Assembly (NCBI GenBank): GCA_938074205.1
Contig: CALJES010000008.1
Span: forward strand, 62,001-126,000
Reading direction: 5' to 3'
From: an uncultured bacterium
Lineage (GTDB): Bacteria > Armatimonadota > UBA5829
Length of the DNA: 64,000 bases
Positions within the stretch are counted from its first letter, which is position 1, and every line of letters begins with the position of its first letter. Under the pieces are notes generated by a model. That model was given only the letters and a program-made list of their open reading frames with translations, was not told the origin of the DNA and did no database searches. Positions 45,083 through 54,313 of this stretch are shown in pieces. The position numbers and the translations under genes are program-made.

Positions 45083-47699
45083 ATGATCGTAGCTGTAGTA
45101 TTCGTTCTGGCTGAATATGGAGGATTTGTTCATGCTGCACTCAATCTCGTCGGTCGGATCAACCTGCATCCGATGGGTTCCGGCGCATACTTTTGTGAGT
45201 TCGCCTGCTCCGACCAATCGACCCGACAGGCATTCTTCACGGGTCGATCCAACGGTGCAATAGCCGTAGTGGATATGAATACCCGTAAAGTAGTGCGTTT
45301 CATCCCGTCATCCCGACAGGCGGCAGGCCCTATGCGATAGACGTTAACGAGTCCGAGCACGAGCTTTACTTCACTTTGCCATACGAGCAGTGCGTTGGCA
45401 TAGTCCAAGAATCCGGCAGGCCAGTCGAGAAAGTATACACCGGCGGCGGAAGCGACGATCCTGCCTGCGTTGTAGCGTCCGACGGCACTGGCCGCTTTTA
45501 CGTGGCGAATCGCGGTACAGGACAGATTATTCCCGTTCGAAAGCCTGGGAATGTCTTAGAGCCGGCAATCTCAGTGCCAGCCTCTCTAACTCTCCACTCG
45601 ATCGCGGTTGACCACAGCCGCCTGCGGCTCTACGCCGGCTGTCAGGGAAATCCGGCCTTGGGGATGCCAGATCAGGTTCTTGTAATCGACATAAACCCTG
45701 CTTCTGAAACCTACCATACCATAATCGACCAGTTCGATCTGCCGCAAGGTTGTCCGTCCCGGCGAATGGCGGTCAACGAGGTTACGAACAGGGTCTACAC
45801 TGTAGGAGGGGAAACGCTGGCGATTCTGGACGTAGGCCCGCGGCAAGTGCGAACCTTTCAGATTCAGCCTATGACCGAGCATGTGGCAGTTGACCCTGTC
45901 GCTAACCTGGTCTGGGTCTTGCGGACCTTCGCGTCAGGGTACGGGGAGTGGAACAATTGGTACGTACTGGTGGACGGCGCGACTGAGCAAATTACGGGGA
46001 TTTGGAAAGACTAGTGGTTGGGTCCAGGCGGCATAGCCGCGGATCATGTGGCACATTGCGCTTACTATGCATCTGGTACGGCCGCGGCAAGGTGGGAAGG
46101 ATCAGGCCGGCCCGAATTCTTAGACCTTGCCTATCAACCCACCCAGATAGCCCTCGATCCTGCTTCCGGCAGATTTTGGACCGGTGACGCGCTGCTTGAT
46201 GTCGTTCACGAAGTCGACATAGCAACCAACCAGCCTATACGGAAGCTTACAACCCAGGACAGAGCTCACAACGGCATTGCGTTCGATGCGGCTGGGTACG
46301 TTTATGTGGCCTGCGACGACCGAAACACCCGACCACTATTGGCGGTTCTGGACGCCTCAAGCGGAGCTGAGGTCACATTCATTCCGATACACCACTGGCC
46401 AGAAGACGTAATGATTAACACCACATCACGCAAGGCCTACGTGGCATGTCCCGGAAGCACGTGCGTGGATGTAATCGATATCGACCCGGCGTCGCCGACG
46501 CGATGGAAGTTGATCAAGAGCATACAGGTTGATCCCACCCCCGGCTACGGGAACGAACCCTGGCGGCTGGCCGTAGACCCCAACCAGAACCTAGTATTCG
46601 CCGTGACAATGGGAAACCCAATCGGTTCCAAACCTTCACGAGTGGTGGCGATAGACAGCGAAACTGACCAAATAATCAAATACAGAGATTTCGTCAATCC
46701 CTGTGGTAACGTGGGGATTGCGTGTCTCGCGTCGCAAAAACGCGTGTACGTCGGCGTGGACAGGTATCCGAAATCTGCCGGCCTCGACATTCTCGATGGC
46801 TACAGAGAATCCGCACACTTCCTGGAAACGATCCAGGAGGTCAATCTTCCGTTTATAGCCTACGAAGTCTGCGCTAATGCGGCCTCTAACCGGATCTACG
46901 CAAGGTGCGAGTCTCAGGGCACCATCGCTGTCATCGACGCGGTATCCGGCGAGCTGCTATTTATCACGGGAAGTGAGCAATCGCAACGCGCCTTGCTGTC
47001 CAGCCGAAGACTGGCTTGCTGTACATCGGCGCTCCACACACAAGCTCGGTTTTGATCTTTCGCGACGATGTACAACGGGATGTGGCCTCGATTAAGCAAC
47101 TACCTGACGGTATGTTCGTGGAGCTTTTGTCGAAGCCTGTGACAGCAGGCACGGATCAGATTGGCGGTGACTTTTACATCGAAGAACCCGACCGCTCCTG
47201 CGGCATTCGAGTTCGGCCCCAGGGTTTAGCTCCTGTAGCGGAAGGCGATTGCGTAAGTGTAGTAGGCAGGTTGGATACGCTGCCGTCCGGAGAGCGCGCG
47301 ATTGTCGATGCAAATGTTAGGATGGCTCCTGTTCAAACGCCACTTCCGACGCCCCCTGGCATGCCGAACCGGTCGGTAGGAGGAGGGGACTTCTTTTACG
47401 ACCCAGGACCTCCGAAGATAGGCCAGATAGGTGTCACAAACGGCTTTGGTCTCAACAACATCGGCCTACTTGTGAAAACGTGGGGTCGAGTCAAGTCGAC
47501 CGACAGTCAATCAAACAGTTTTACAATAAACGACGGATCAAATATCGACCTGAAATGCCTCGTGCCCACGCATGTCTCCCTACCTTCGCCCGGCCAGTAC
47601 GTATGCGTTACAGGGGTCAGTTCGTGCGAGCAAGCCGAGGATGAAGTGAGCAAACTACTTCTGATAAGAAAACAAAGTGATGTACAGGTGCAAAATTAG
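45083..47699 (+). pseudogene. Decayed secreted beta-propeller gene with C-terminal OB-like module
   Basis: Four open pieces add up to one protein. A signal-like start (MIVAVVFVLAEYGGFVHAAL) leads into YVTN/SMP-30-like propeller repeats such as TRQAFFTGRSNGAIAVVD. Three lesions break the frame. An 8-bp tandem duplication of TCATCCCG (near 45300) shifts it; removing one copy restores FIPTGGRPYAIDVNE. TAG at 46012-46014 lies in-frame between GIWKD and WLGPGGIAADH. A lost base near 46980 shifts it again before IATRLAVQPKTGLLYIG. The last 210 residues (from about 47087) form a module with FGLNNIGLLVKTWGRV and QYVCVTGVSSCE, also found at the end of the beta-helix gene. Intact it would be a surface or secreted protein of about 860 residues. 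Confidence 0.85.
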
Positions 47700-47762
47700 A
47701 AAGTTCACACCATTTACGGATAACACAAAAATGTGAGCCCATGGCTATCGTACCCTCACGGT

Positions 47763-49328
47763 CTACTTGTGAATAGCCCTGCCTTGGGCGTCCATTGCTG
47801 CTTCCTGGGCTACTTCGGAAAGCGTCGGATGTGGATGGATAGTTTCGATCACTTCATCCACCGTGAGCTCGTTCTTGATGGCAATGGTGGCTTGAGTAAT
47901 TAGGTCTGTTGCGTGCGGACCCACCATGTGCACACCCAGTATACGACCGTACCTTGCTTCCGTGACGAATTTGATGAATCCCTCTCCTTCACCTATTGCG
48001 AGGGCTTTTCCGTTATGGCTGAAGGAATACTTACCAACCCTAACGTCGCGATATCTTTGTCGGGCTTTTTCCTCAGTCAGGCCAACCGACGCGCACTCAG
48101 GAGTGGTGTAAACACAAGCGGGCACAGCCTTATAGTCCATCCGCGAGTTGAGACCCATGGCGTGTTCGACAGCGACTTTGCTTTCCGTCCACGCCACATG
48201 TGCCAGCATAGGCTCGCCTATACAGTCTCCGGCAGCGTAGATGTTGGGTATGTTGGTCTGCATATGTTGGTCAACAATTATTCTGTGGCCGTCGTGCTTT
48301 ACACCGACGTCATCCAGACCAACATTGCTCAAGACCGGCTTTCGGCCGACCGCCACCAACACGACGTCGAAATCTTCTGCTTCCTCGGCTTCTCCAGACT
48401 TGATCCACACCTTCACCCGCGAACCTTTGTTCTCAGCTCGAACAGCAACTGAGTTAAGTTTGAATCGCATTCCGGCTTGCTCCAGCGCGACTTGAAGCGC
48501 TTTGGCAGTCTCGCCATCCGCCGCTGGAAGAATCTGCGACATCATTTCCACGACCAGCACTTCGGTTCCCAACCTAGCGAAGGTATATCCTGCCTCCAGC
48601 CCTATTGCTCCTGCCCCGATTGCCAGCATTTTCTTGGGGATGCAATTGAAGCTAAGCGCCTCCGTGCTGCTCCACACCTGTTCGCCAAACCCCAGTCCCG
48701 GAACAGGCAGTTGTGCAGGAACGGAGCCCGTACAAATGAGAATGAAGCGCGTTTTGAACTCTTGCTTACCAGCGGCAGTGTCCACCGCAACAGTGTGATG
48801 ATCGACAATTCTAGCATTACCGCGTACGAGTGCTACCTTATTCTTACGGAATAACGCTTCGACGCCGGACGTAAGCTGCTTTACAACCCTTTCTTTGCGA
48901 GCCATCATTGCGGCAAGATCGAGATCAAAACCGCTCACCACAACGCCGAAGTCTTTTGCCTTTCTTACCTGGTCGCACACTGCAGTGCATGCCAAAAGAA
49001 CCTTTGTGGGTATGCACCCAACATTGAGGCAAACCCCGCCTACGTCGCCTTTTTCGACCACGACAACCCGTGCTCCCAACTGAGCAGCTCTTATTGCTCC
49101 TACATACCCGGCCGGTCCTGATCCGATGACGACTATGTCGGCATCATATCCAGACTCTGCCACTATGTGCCCAATCGGGTTAGTCTCGACCTGACGGGAG
49201 TTCGAAATGTCTGGCTTGACCTGAGCGGTGGTAATTGAGGAATCGAGGGCATCAATTGCGCCAATCTCGGGTAACAGCGTGCTCGCTGCAAGCTTATAAT
49301 CGTCCTGAAACAACTCGGCTGTGACCAA
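47763..49328 (-). CDS. lpdA: Dihydrolipoyl dehydrogenase
   Basis: 521 residues from TTG 49328. Lpd reoxidises lipoamide in pyruvate, 2-oxoglutarate or glycine dehydrogenase complexes and passes electrons to NAD+. Landmarks are the FAD loop DIVVIGSGPAGYVGA, the redox pair GGVCLNVGCIPTK, the NAD loop LAIGAGAIGLEAGY, NIYAAGDCIG and the active-site TIHPHPTLSEVAQEA. A 60-residue extension precedes the FAD loop. It does not look like a lipoyl domain, and a later start (GTG in HIVAESGYD) would remove it. No E1 or E2 genes are beside it, so the complex it serves is elsewhere. GGAGG stands close to the TTG. Confidence 0.95.
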   Translation of the reverse strand: MVTAELFQDDYKLAASTLLPEIGAIDALDSSITTAQVKPDISNSRQVETNPIGHIVAESGYDADIVVIGSGPAGYVGAIRAAQLGARVVVVEKGDVGGVCLNVGCIPTKVLLACTAVCDQVRKAKDFGVVVSGFDLDLAAMMARKERVVKQLTSGVEALFRKNKVALVRGNARIVDHHTVAVDTAAGKQEFKTRFILICTGSVPAQLPVPGLGFGEQVWSSTEALSFNCIPKKMLAIGAGAIGLEAGYTFARLGTEVLVVEMMSQILPAADGETAKALQVALEQAGMRFKLNSVAVRAENKGSRVKVWIKSGEAEEAEDFDVVLVAVGRKPVLSNVGLDDVGVKHDGHRIIVDQHMQTNIPNIYAAGDCIGEPMLAHVAWTESKVAVEHAMGLNSRMDYKAVPACVYTTPECASVGLTEEKARQRYRDVRVGKYSFSHNGKALAIGEGEGFIKFVTEARYGRILGVHMVGPHATDLITQATIAIKNELTVDEVIETIHPHPTLSEVAQEAAMDAQGRAIHK

Positions 49329-49707
49329 CGCACCCTCCGTAAGAAGAGAAAGAAGAACGCACTAATCCTAACATCCAACCTGCGGAACTGTCAATTGATG
49401 TCGTTGCCTCGCCAATAAGCCTGTAAGCCACAAGGCTCGCGGGTGGACGTATATGAAGATTGAAAACTCAGATGCTGCACTAAGTCCATTCAACGGCTCC
49501 AGGTCGAATCCGGTCAACACAACCTACAAAGACACGATTGGCGTAATACCGGAGGCGTTGGGGGTAGAATATTCCTTTAGCTTTAAAGCTACCCTATCTG
49601 GAAAACATCCAAAGTGAGGAAGGTAGAATAGGTATGTGGGGGTAAGGATTAGGCGTTGGTAGTAGCAGCACTATAGGGGAACTTCTACAGTGGAGGTTTG
49701 AGCAAAC
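49329..49707. other. Intergenic region between divergent lpdA and membrane-protein genes; no gene seen
   Basis: 379 bases with no convincing gene. A perfect 14-bp palindrome TAGCTTTAAAGCTA at 49578-49591 lies about 117 nt before the rightward gene and could be an operator. GGAGG before ATG 49708 is its ribosome site. Confidence 0.45.
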
Positions 49708-50139
49708 ATGTCTGATTCCACCTCGCTGACTCTTATAGCAGTTTGCCAACTTGTTCTAACTCTCACCGTCCTGGCGCTGTGCGTAGGGCTACTTTATTCA
49801 GCTGTTCACTGCCGACGTATGATGTCGAGAAAAATGGACCAGTTGCTCGCACAGATTAAGCCGATCTCGGAAAGAGCCCAGGCAATAGCCGAACAGGCAA
49901 AACAAACTGCCGACAAAGCGCTCGAAAAAGTAGATTCAATGATGACCGCAGCTGAGGATGCCGTCGTTTCCGCCAGCGACGCGGCTCGAAACGTTTCGCG
50001 CAAGATCGACGAGTCGTTTAGCCCTCGAATGGCTAAGGTAGCTGCGCTAGCAGTATCGATCTTCAGGTGTGCGCGCGTATTGCACGATGCAGGCAGTAAA
50101 TGCTCTCCCAGCGAGAACTCATCCTCCGCAGAGGAATAG
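49708..50139 (+). CDS. Small membrane protein with coiled-coil (DUF948-like)
   Basis: 143 residues. One membrane helix at about 7-31 (LTLIAVCQLVLTLTVLALCV) is followed by an Ala/Lys/Glu-rich coiled coil (about 38-100: KPISERAQAIAEQAKQTADK, EKVDSMMTAAEDAV). Its shape matches DUF948-type general stress proteins, which have one N-terminal anchor and a cytoplasmic helix bundle, but the sequence does not prove this. The end is Ser-rich. The next gene begins inside its 3' end, so the two are translated together. Function is unknown. Confidence 0.75.
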   Translation: MSDSTSLTLIAVCQLVLTLTVLALCVGLLYSAVHCRRMMSRKMDQLLAQIKPISERAQAIAEQAKQTADKALEKVDSMMTAAEDAVVSASDAARNVSRKIDESFSPRMAKVAALAVSIFRCARVLHDAGSKCSPSENSSSAEE

Positions 50140-51574
50140 ATTACGACACATCGTCGTTGCCGCCGCACTTGTACTTATGACCGCCGGTAGGTTTGCAGCG
50201 ACTGATGAGACTTATAGGGTACGAGTTGAAAATGTTCGAGGCGGCTTAGTACAGGTCAGCCTAAACGGCGGAATTAGTTACTGGACAGTCGGCAGGGTAA
50301 CGGAGCCAGCCACAGCGCGGATTACCGGCTTTGCAGCTGCCTCCTACATTCCCTCGGGCACGATCGCAGCGATCGCAACACACGGAATCCGTATCAAGAC
50401 TGGCCAAGCCGCACTGGGACTTGGGAAGATCCAGAGGCCGTTGATCTTTAGCATTGTGCCTCGCCAGTTCGCCAAGCTCCCAAGCGGATACGGCGGGCAC
50501 GCTCCGAGGTCTTCAGCAGTCGTGACCGACATAGATGCCGGCTGTTCAATTTTTCGTAACCAATCACCCTACGTAGGCAATCCCGTATACTTGGAACGTA
50601 GTGATCGCCTCGAACCGCTTCCTGAAGATTACATCCCTAGACGGGGCGATATATTCGTTATAAAAGTTGAACACCCTGACAATGCACCCAAATGGATAGA
50701 ATTCCAAAACCGACCGGGAGGCAGCGTACTAGCGTACTTTGATGACGGACGGAAGATGGAAATAGCTCGGGTGATTCGTCCCGTTCGAGGTGTCGGACGG
50801 TATGATGGAACAACCTACACAGGCCCAGGCGCAGTCAATACCAACCACGCCGGGGTAATCACGATATCTACGGCGCCACAGATGCCGAGTGAAACCAAGG
50901 AGGGCGGCGTTCCCGAGACAAGAGGCGGATTTATGATACAACCCAACCGTCACGCCCAAGAGCAAGGCGAGACATCACCACAGGTGATGGTGATAAGTCC
51001 GGTTGAGGAATCTACAAGCAGACTTGAGGGCAGCCCGCCGCTCTTTAGAAACTACATAAATCTCTACTATTATCCGGAGTGCCTGGAATGTTCTTATCGA
51101 ACACAAGTGAGGATTGACGACGGAGATTGGGAGGAGATGCCGTGCCTGGTCGGAAGAATTGATAACGCGTTTGAGGCTGAGGCGTTGCAGGATTACTTCG
51201 CAAAAACCGGTAGACCACGAATAGTTAAAAGAGGCGTAACCGCATTGCGCATTCTGTTTGCGGATCTTGATACTTCTCTTCTGAAGAAAGATTTGGCCAA
51301 AGAAGCTGAGAGCTACACGGCAAGATCAACACGAGGGAACACTCAGACATTATCAGGCGTGGTCCCGGTAGCTCCGGCAAAATTCCCGAAAAAGTCCTGC
51401 CTGGTCAACCTGTATGTGGACGGCCGACTTGTTTCCACAACTAATGAATGGCCCTATAGATTCACCTGGGATACGCGGTCTGTACCAAACGGTTGGCATT
51501 CGATCGTGTTTGAGCAGGTTTGCGATTCCTTCACGACAAGCTTTGAGCGCAGGGTAGTTTTGGTCGCCAACTAG
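50087..51574 (+). CDS. Secreted protein of unknown function with C-terminal Ig-like domain
   Basis: 495 residues from ATG 50087. The signal segment (IVVAAALVLMTAGRFAATDE) starts about residue 25. No known domain is certain in the middle. The first 110 residues are strand-rich with repeated RVENVRGGLVQVSLNGG-type pattern. A central DUF-like region contains PPLFRNYINLYYYPECLECS and a Cys pair. The last 65 residues (CLVNLYVDGRLVSTTNEWPY then RFTWDTRSVPNGWHSIVF) read as the same kind of Ig-like unit as in the NodB deacetylase at 21.5 kb. The start overlaps the previous gene by 53 nt, and a later start cannot be excluded. The protein should act at the envelope. Confidence 0.75.
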   Translation: MQAVNALPARTHPPQRNRLRHIVVAAALVLMTAGRFAATDETYRVRVENVRGGLVQVSLNGGISYWTVGRVTEPATARITGFAAASYIPSGTIAAIATHGIRIKTGQAALGLGKIQRPLIFSIVPRQFAKLPSGYGGHAPRSSAVVTDIDAGCSIFRNQSPYVGNPVYLERSDRLEPLPEDYIPRRGDIFVIKVEHPDNAPKWIEFQNRPGGSVLAYFDDGRKMEIARVIRPVRGVGRYDGTTYTGPGAVNTNHAGVITISTAPQMPSETKEGGVPETRGGFMIQPNRHAQEQGETSPQVMVISPVEESTSRLEGSPPLFRNYINLYYYPECLECSYRTQVRIDDGDWEEMPCLVGRIDNAFEAEALQDYFAKTGRPRIVKRGVTALRILFADLDTSLLKKDLAKEAESYTARSTRGNTQTLSGVVPVAPAKFPKKSCLVNLYVDGRLVSTTNEWPYRFTWDTRSVPNGWHSIVFEQVCDSFTTSFERRVVLVAN

Positions 51575-51640
51575 TTGAACCCCCGGCGGTAGCATTTTAT
51601 TGCACATTCCGTATCTCCAAACACGCCTGCAGATCTCGCC

Positions 51641-52651
51641 TCAGGCGGCTCTTTCCTCCTCCCATCCGCCAAGAAGTCTGTTGACAACCCGCACAGCTGC
51701 CTCTACGACCAGAGGATCGAACTGGGTTCCAGAGTGTCGCTGGAGCTCTTCAACCGCTGCCGGCCAGGAAATAGCAGGTCGGTAAGGTCTGTTAGATGTC
51801 ATAGCCTCTAGGGCGTCCGCAACTGCAAGAATCCGCGAAAGAAACGGTATTCCTTCTCCACGCAGTCCGTCAGGGTAGCCCGTACCGTCGTAATGCTCGT
51901 GATGATGGCGGATTACGGCTGCAACCTCCGCTAGCTCCTCGATTTCCGCCAAGAGTTCCGCTCCAGTGCACGGATGCATAAGTATTTCTTGCCACTCCTC
52001 CGGCGTCAGCTTACCAGGCTTGTCGAGCACTGACTCAGGAGTAGCAATTTTACCTACGTCATGGATGTGAGCCGCCAATTCTAACGTAGCCATGCGCTCT
52101 GGAGAGAGGCGCAGTTCTTGGCCGATTTCGAGACATAACTCCGCCATGTGTGCGGAGTGCCGTCCTGTGTAATGCGATTTGGAATCGATAGCCGCTGCGA
52201 TTGCCTTTATTGCTTTGAAGAGGACGTTTGCGCGCTCTTCGGAAAGCCGCCTTTGTTCGATTCGCTTGCGCTGCATATTGTTCTCGAGGACAAATGGTAG
52301 CGCGGGGAAGTCTACGGGCTTGATTATAAAGTCCGATGCGCCGGCGTCGAATGCTTGCCTACTCATTTCTATATTTCCACTCGAGGCCATAACAACTACA
52401 GGGATGTGGGGGTGCATACGCGAAATTGTCTTGGTAACCTCCATACCGGAAATCCCCTGCAGGGACAAATCGCAGAGGATTATGTCGTACTCGCGCTCCT
52501 TAACAGCTTCCAAAGCTGCCTCTCCGGAAGAAGCGCCGAAAACCTGGTAACCATTTCGGGCTAGAAAAGCCTTCAAAGAGCTAAGCGTTTGAGGGTCACT
52601 TTCCAAGACTAGAATTCGAACCTGGTGAAAATCGTTCGCCTCGTATTGCAT
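51641..52651 (-). CDS. Response regulator with HD-GYP cyclic-di-GMP phosphodiesterase
   Basis: 336 residues from ATG 52651. Residues about 10-125 are a complete receiver: RILVLESDPQTLSSLKAFLA, phospho-Asp in IILCDLSLQ and Lys in FIIKPVDF. An HD-GYP domain follows with HIHDVGKIATPE near residue 200 and RHHHEHYDGTGYPDGLRGEG near 255, and DALEAMTSNRPYRPA after it. The HD pair and HHExxDGxGYP are the metal and catalytic residues, so it should hydrolyse cyclic di-GMP when phosphorylated. No histidine kinase is adjacent. It may control the switch between surface attachment and motility or polysaccharide output, given the exopolysaccharide genes in the window. Confidence 0.94.
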   Translation of the reverse strand: MQYEANDFHQVRILVLESDPQTLSSLKAFLARNGYQVFGASSGEAALEAVKEREYDIILCDLSLQGISGMEVTKTISRMHPHIPVVVMASSGNIEMSRQAFDAGASDFIIKPVDFPALPFVLENNMQRKRIEQRRLSEERANVLFKAIKAIAAAIDSKSHYTGRHSAHMAELCLEIGQELRLSPERMATLELAAHIHDVGKIATPESVLDKPGKLTPEEWQEILMHPCTGAELLAEIEELAEVAAVIRHHHEHYDGTGYPDGLRGEGIPFLSRILAVADALEAMTSNRPYRPAISWPAAVEELQRHSGTQFDPLVVEAAVRVVNRLLGGWEEERAA

Positions 52652-52926
52652 TCTGTAATGCCCCCGTTGGAAATCTGTGGACTCGCAGCTTAGCAAGACG
52701 AATGCCCTGGTTGAACCAGAAGTGCCTTTATAAAATTATTGGACGGAAGCAACACAACATGCAGACACGCTCAGGACAATTTCCGTTAATTGTTCACTAT
52801 TCTTGCAATGAAACCGTCCCTCAGATAGGATGCCGTTTGCAGGCCTGAGTATCGCAGGGGAAAAGGGTTATGCTCGAAAAAGAATTCAGATTGACAGCTC
52901 TATCGCGCGGTGCTGGATGAGCGTGT

Positions 52927-53190
52927 ATGCTGGGAGCCCAGCAGTTGGCGCAGGTCCTGCGTCTGAGGCCGAAAGTGAATGATCCGAACGTCCTCGTTAA
53001 GCTGTCAACAGTTGACGATACCGATTCCCCTGTGCGATGCCCAACCTCAGGCGGCTTTCTGATAGCCGCAGAGGCGAAGCAATTAGAGGAACTCATAGAT
53101 CAGTTACAAAAGGCATTCGTGGTTGAAGCTACCGATATCGGCATGGTCATAGAGGATTCGAATTGCCAAATAAGGGTATCATTCAGTTAG
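52927..53190 (+). CDS. Small hypothetical protein upstream of the ferredoxin
   Basis: 87 residues, from ATG 52927. It reads as a small alpha/beta protein (LAQVLRLRPKVNDPNVLVKL then GFLIAAEAKQLEELIDQLQK). I do not recognise a family. No signal, membrane segment or Cys pair is visible. The ferredoxin gene starts 26 nt after its stop, and GGAGG separates them, so the two may be co-transcribed. It could be an accessory protein, or the frame could be spurious. Confidence 0.5.
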   Translation: MLGAQQLAQVLRLRPKVNDPNVLVKLSTVDDTDSPVRCPTSGGFLIAAEAKQLEELIDQLQKAFVVEATDIGMVIEDSNCQIRVSFS

Positions 53191-53216
53191 AAAAAGTAAT
53201 AAGGAGGAACCGAACT

Positions 53217-53399
53217 GTGAAAGTGACAATTACCGACGAATGTACTTTGTGCGGCTTGTGCGAGGACACCTGTGCCGAGGTATTCACCATGGGCGACGAA
53301 AAGGCGGAGGTCAAGGTGGATGTAATACCGCCTGAACTGGAGGATAAAGTTAAAGAAGCGGCTGAGGGCTGCCCTGTCGAAGCCATCACAATAGAGTAG
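53217..53399 (+). CDS. Small [4Fe-4S] ferredoxin
   Basis: 60 residues from GTG 53217 with GGAGG 8 nt upstream. The cluster motif CTLCGLCEDTC near the start and GCPVEAI near the end give the four Cys ligands of a monocluster ferredoxin plus an extra Cys (DTC), which can form a disulfide or take part in a second or 3Fe site. It is acidic in the middle (VIPPELEDKVKEAAEG), as in ferredoxins that carry low-potential electrons. Partner redox enzymes are not in the window. The GTG was preferred over a longer frame because the ribosome site is exact and the length is typical. Confidence 0.93.
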   Translation: MKVTITDECTLCGLCEDTCAEVFTMGDEKAEVKVDVIPPELEDKVKEAAEGCPVEAITIE

Positions 53400-53521
53400 C
53401 AGCCAAGACGGCCGGCTTGCCTCCAGATACAACGGGGATGAGCTGCCTTGGTTGCTCACCAAGTCGGCTGTAAGCTTGTTATAGGCGATATACAAACCTC
53501 CGCTAGGCTAATGATGAACCT

Positions 53522-54307
53522 CTAGCTTCTGCCTACCAGCCGATACATTGACCCCAACGGAATGTGCACTGCCCTGATGCCCAAGTTGTTCTCGATGTAC
53601 TCTGCGAGCTTCTTGAGGCCGGGCTCTTCTGCGATAGTATGAGTAACAAGCACCAACGGCAAGCTCTTGTCTAATACCCACGAGCCCTCTGCCCAAAAGT
53701 GCATTCCGTCGTCCGTACCGATGATGACATCAGCACCCATTTGAACCATTTTGCGGTAATCGGTGCCCGCTCCACAGCCTATGCCGACTCTTGTTATTTT
53801 TGCGTCCGGGTCGCCAATCACTTCGACGCCGTCTTGGCCAAGAGGCTTAGTCTTCTCCAATACGTATTCCGCCAGCTCCCGAAGTGTCGAGACAGGTGCC
53901 GGATGAACCGCTTCCATAGCGTTCCCGGCTGATTGGCCTGTCAGGCTTAGATGGGCAGCCCAGGCGTCAACGATACCAATGCGAGGCACCCGATCCCATA
54001 CATCGTGACAGCGAAATACAACCAATCCGTGCTCCTCACAAAAGCGGCGTTTGTTTGCTTCGTAAGGCTGAACTTCACCTTTTCTGGCCAGTTGGGGCTC
54101 CGGGTACTCGAACTGCTCGTGTGTAATGAAGACATTGCAGCCCAGCGAGTGAGCTTTCCTGAGGGCATCTAGCCTGGCCTGCCAAGCAACCGCCACAGCT
54201 TTGATCTCGGTATTTGGGTCACCAATCTGAAAGTGATCCGTAGTAGCGTTCCAGTTGACCCATGTGCCCATTTTTCGAAAATGATCGTACAGTTCTTGAG
54301 CCGTCAT
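53522..54307 (-). CDS. NIF3/DUF34-family dinuclear-metal protein (copy 1)
   Basis: 261 residues. Family marks are VFITHEQFEYPEP near residue 60 (metal His and Glu), VVFRCHDVWDR near 97, VGIGCGAGTDYRKMVQMGAD near 175, and LVLVTHTIAEEPGLKKLAEY near 220, where the second metal His and Glu sit. NIF3 proteins bind two metal ions and are sometimes labelled GTP cyclohydrolase I type 2; their real reaction is poorly defined. This is the last gene of a leftward cluster, 6 nt after a sulfatase. A paralogue lies two genes upstream. Because no signal is visible, it is cytoplasmic. It may act on a product of the sulfatase and glycosidase pathway. Confidence 0.88.
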   Translation of the reverse strand: MTAQELYDHFRKMGTWVNWNATTDHFQIGDPNTEIKAVAVAWQARLDALRKAHSLGCNVFITHEQFEYPEPQLARKGEVQPYEANKRRFCEEHGLVVFRCHDVWDRVPRIGIVDAWAAHLSLTGQSAGNAMEAVHPAPVSTLRELAEYVLEKTKPLGQDGVEVIGDPDAKITRVGIGCGAGTDYRKMVQMGADVIIGTDDGMHFWAEGSWVLDKSLPLVLVTHTIAEEPGLKKLAEYIENNLGIRAVHIPLGSMYRLVGRS

Positions 54308-54313
54308 ATGACC

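Noticed and set aside
45083-45340. Phase-variable gene switched by the TCATCCCG repeat
   Set aside because: Two further lesions (TAG 46012 and a lost base near 46980) would still break the protein, so simple phase variation does not explain it.
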